From: Curvibacter sp.
Lineage (GTDB): Bacteria > Pseudomonadota > Gammaproteobacteria > Burkholderiales > Burkholderiaceae_C
Length of the DNA: 44,449 bases
Direction of reading: 5' to 3'
NCBI GenBank assembly: GCA_020621965.1
Contig: JAHRYV010000010.1
Span: 26,071-70,519, forward strand
In this document: positions 43,521 through 44,449 of the stretch, piece by piece
How the letters are laid out: the number at the start of each line of letters is the position of its first letter
Numbering within the stretch: the first letter of the stretch is position 1
The notes under the pieces: model-generated
The model's database searches: none
The model's input: the letters and a program-made list of their open reading frames with translations, nothing else
What the model was told of the DNA's origin: nothing
Translations under genes and position numbers: made by a program

Positions 43521-44449
43521 TCAGTCCCAGGAGAGTGCACCGCCGGACTGGTACTCGATGACACGGGTCTCGAAGAAGTTTCGCTCCTTCTTCAGGTCGA
43601 TCATCTCGCTCATCCAGGGGAAGGGGTTCTCTTCATTGGGGAACAGTGCCTCCAGGCCGATCTGGGTGGCGCGCCGGTTGGCGATGTAACGCAGGTAGCC
43701 CTTGAACATGGAGGCGTTCATGCCCAGCACGCCGCGCGGCATGGTGTCCTCGGCGTAGCGGTATTCAAGCTCGACGGCCTTCTCGAACAGGGCCTTGATC
43801 TCGGCCTTGAACTCGGGCGTCCACAGCTGCGGGTTCTCCAGCTTGATCGTGTTGATCAGGTCGATGCCGAAGTTGCAGTGCATGGACTCGTCACGCAGGA
43901 TGTACTGGTACTGCTCGGCCGCACCCGTCATCTTGTTCTGCCGGCCCAGCGCCAGGATCTGCGTGAAGCCGACGTAGAAGAACAGGCCTTCCATCAGGCA
44001 GGCGAAGACGATCAGGCTCTTGAGCAGGGTCTGGTCGGTTTCCAGGGTGCCGGTGTGGAAGTTGGGGTCCATGATCGCGTTGATGAACGGGAGCAGGAAC
44101 TCGTCCTTGTCGCGGATGGACTGGACTTCCAGGTAGGCGCTGAAGATCTCGGATTCGTCCAGGCCCAGCGATTCCACGATGTACTGGTAGGCGTGGGTGT
44201 GGATGGCTTCCTCGAAAGCCTGGCGCAGCAGGAACTGGCGGCACTCGGGCGCCGTGATGTGGCGATAGGTGCCCAGCACGATGTTGTTGGCGGCCAGCGA
44301 ATCGGCGGTGGTGAAGAAGCCGAGGTTGCGCTTGACGATGCGGCGCTCGTCCTCGGTCAGACCGTTGGGGTCCTTCCACAGGGCGATGTCGCGGTTCATG
44401 TTCACTTCCTGCGGCATCCAGTGGTTGGCGCAGGTGGCCAGGTATTTTT
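43521..44449 (-). CDS. nrdB: NrdB, ribonucleotide reductase beta subunit, class Ia (5' end outside window)
   Basis: Small subunit of aerobic ribonucleotide reductase, carrying the diiron-tyrosyl radical cofactor. About 309 codons are present; the frame stays open to the right edge ([25 protein letters not shown]), so the true start is beyond 44449. Iron-ligand motifs are visible: [13 protein letters not shown] (Glu and His) and [15 protein letters not shown] (Glu and His). The C-terminus, which in this family docks to NrdA, reads [13 protein letters not shown]. nrdA would be expected upstream, outside the window. Confidence 0.96.
   Translation of the reverse strand, partial: KYLATCANHWMPQEVNMNRDIALWKDPNGLTEDERRIVKRNLGFFTTADSLAANNIVLGTYRHITAPECRQFLLRQAFEEAIHTHAYQYIVESLGLDESEIFSAYLEVQSIRDKDEFLLPFINAIMDPNFHTGTLETDQTLLKSLIVFACLMEGLFFYVGFTQILALGRQNKMTGAAEQYQYILRDESMHCNFGIDLINTIKLENPQLWTPEFKAEIKALFEKAVELEYRYAEDTMPRGVLGMNASMFKGYLRYIANRRATQIGLEALFPNEENPFPWMSEMIDLKKERNFFETRVIEYQSGGALSWD

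Overview
The window is chromosomal DNA of a high-GC betaproteobacterium, most likely a member of the Burkholderiales close to the Comamonadaceae. This rests on gene order (dcw cluster followed by lpxC; mpl-tlpA-accB-accC-prmA; a Lys/Ala histone H1-like gene next to nrdB) and on protein style (Ala/Pro-rich linkers, an N-terminally extended MurD). It is ordinary core genome. I see no phage, plasmid, insertion sequence, tRNA, rRNA or CRISPR array.

Region 1 (1-11432, plus strand) is the 3' half of the division and cell wall cluster: mraY (end only), murD, ftsW, murG, murC, ddl, ftsQ, ftsA, ftsZ, then lpxC and a small membrane protein. Most junctions overlap as ATGA or GTGA, implying translational coupling. 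Two oddities stand out. An 86-bp insertion flanked by a perfect 25-bp direct repeat separates ftsW from murG and creates a 29-codon bridging frame. A one-base deletion breaks ftsA at codon 185.

Region 2 (11448-15643, minus strand) holds ruvC, mtgA, a TonB-like protein and an RNase II/R-type exonuclease. Region 3 (15687-27399) is a complete type II secretion locus lacking only the prepilin peptidase. gspG-H-I-J-K-L-M-N-D-E run on the minus strand, gspC is divergent, and gspF is cut off from gspE by a convergent DUF1624-type membrane protein gene. A dispersed repeat sits between gspI and gspJ.

Region 4 (27391-34857) carries a YqiA-like esterase, a NarL-type response regulator with a membrane sensor kinase, rodA, tldD and aroG. 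The aroG leader encodes a 23-residue peptide with seven aromatic residues in eight positions, followed by a strong intrinsic terminator and a possible antiterminator. This is a textbook-style attenuator for aromatic amino acid synthesis and is the most interesting regulatory element in the window.

Region 5 (34858-44449) has mpl (murein recycling), an unrecognised gene coupled to tlpA, accB-accC (fatty acid synthesis), prmA, a zinc-ribbon DUF3426 protein, a PfkB kinase, a YggU protein, the H1-like protein and the start-proximal part of nrdB. Copies of the dispersed repeat follow aroG and accC.

Across the window about a dozen genes have a TANAAT-like -10 hexamer ending only 6-8 bases before the start codon. 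Their transcripts are therefore probably leaderless or nearly so, whereas genes inside operons use overlaps or Shine-Dalgarno sites.
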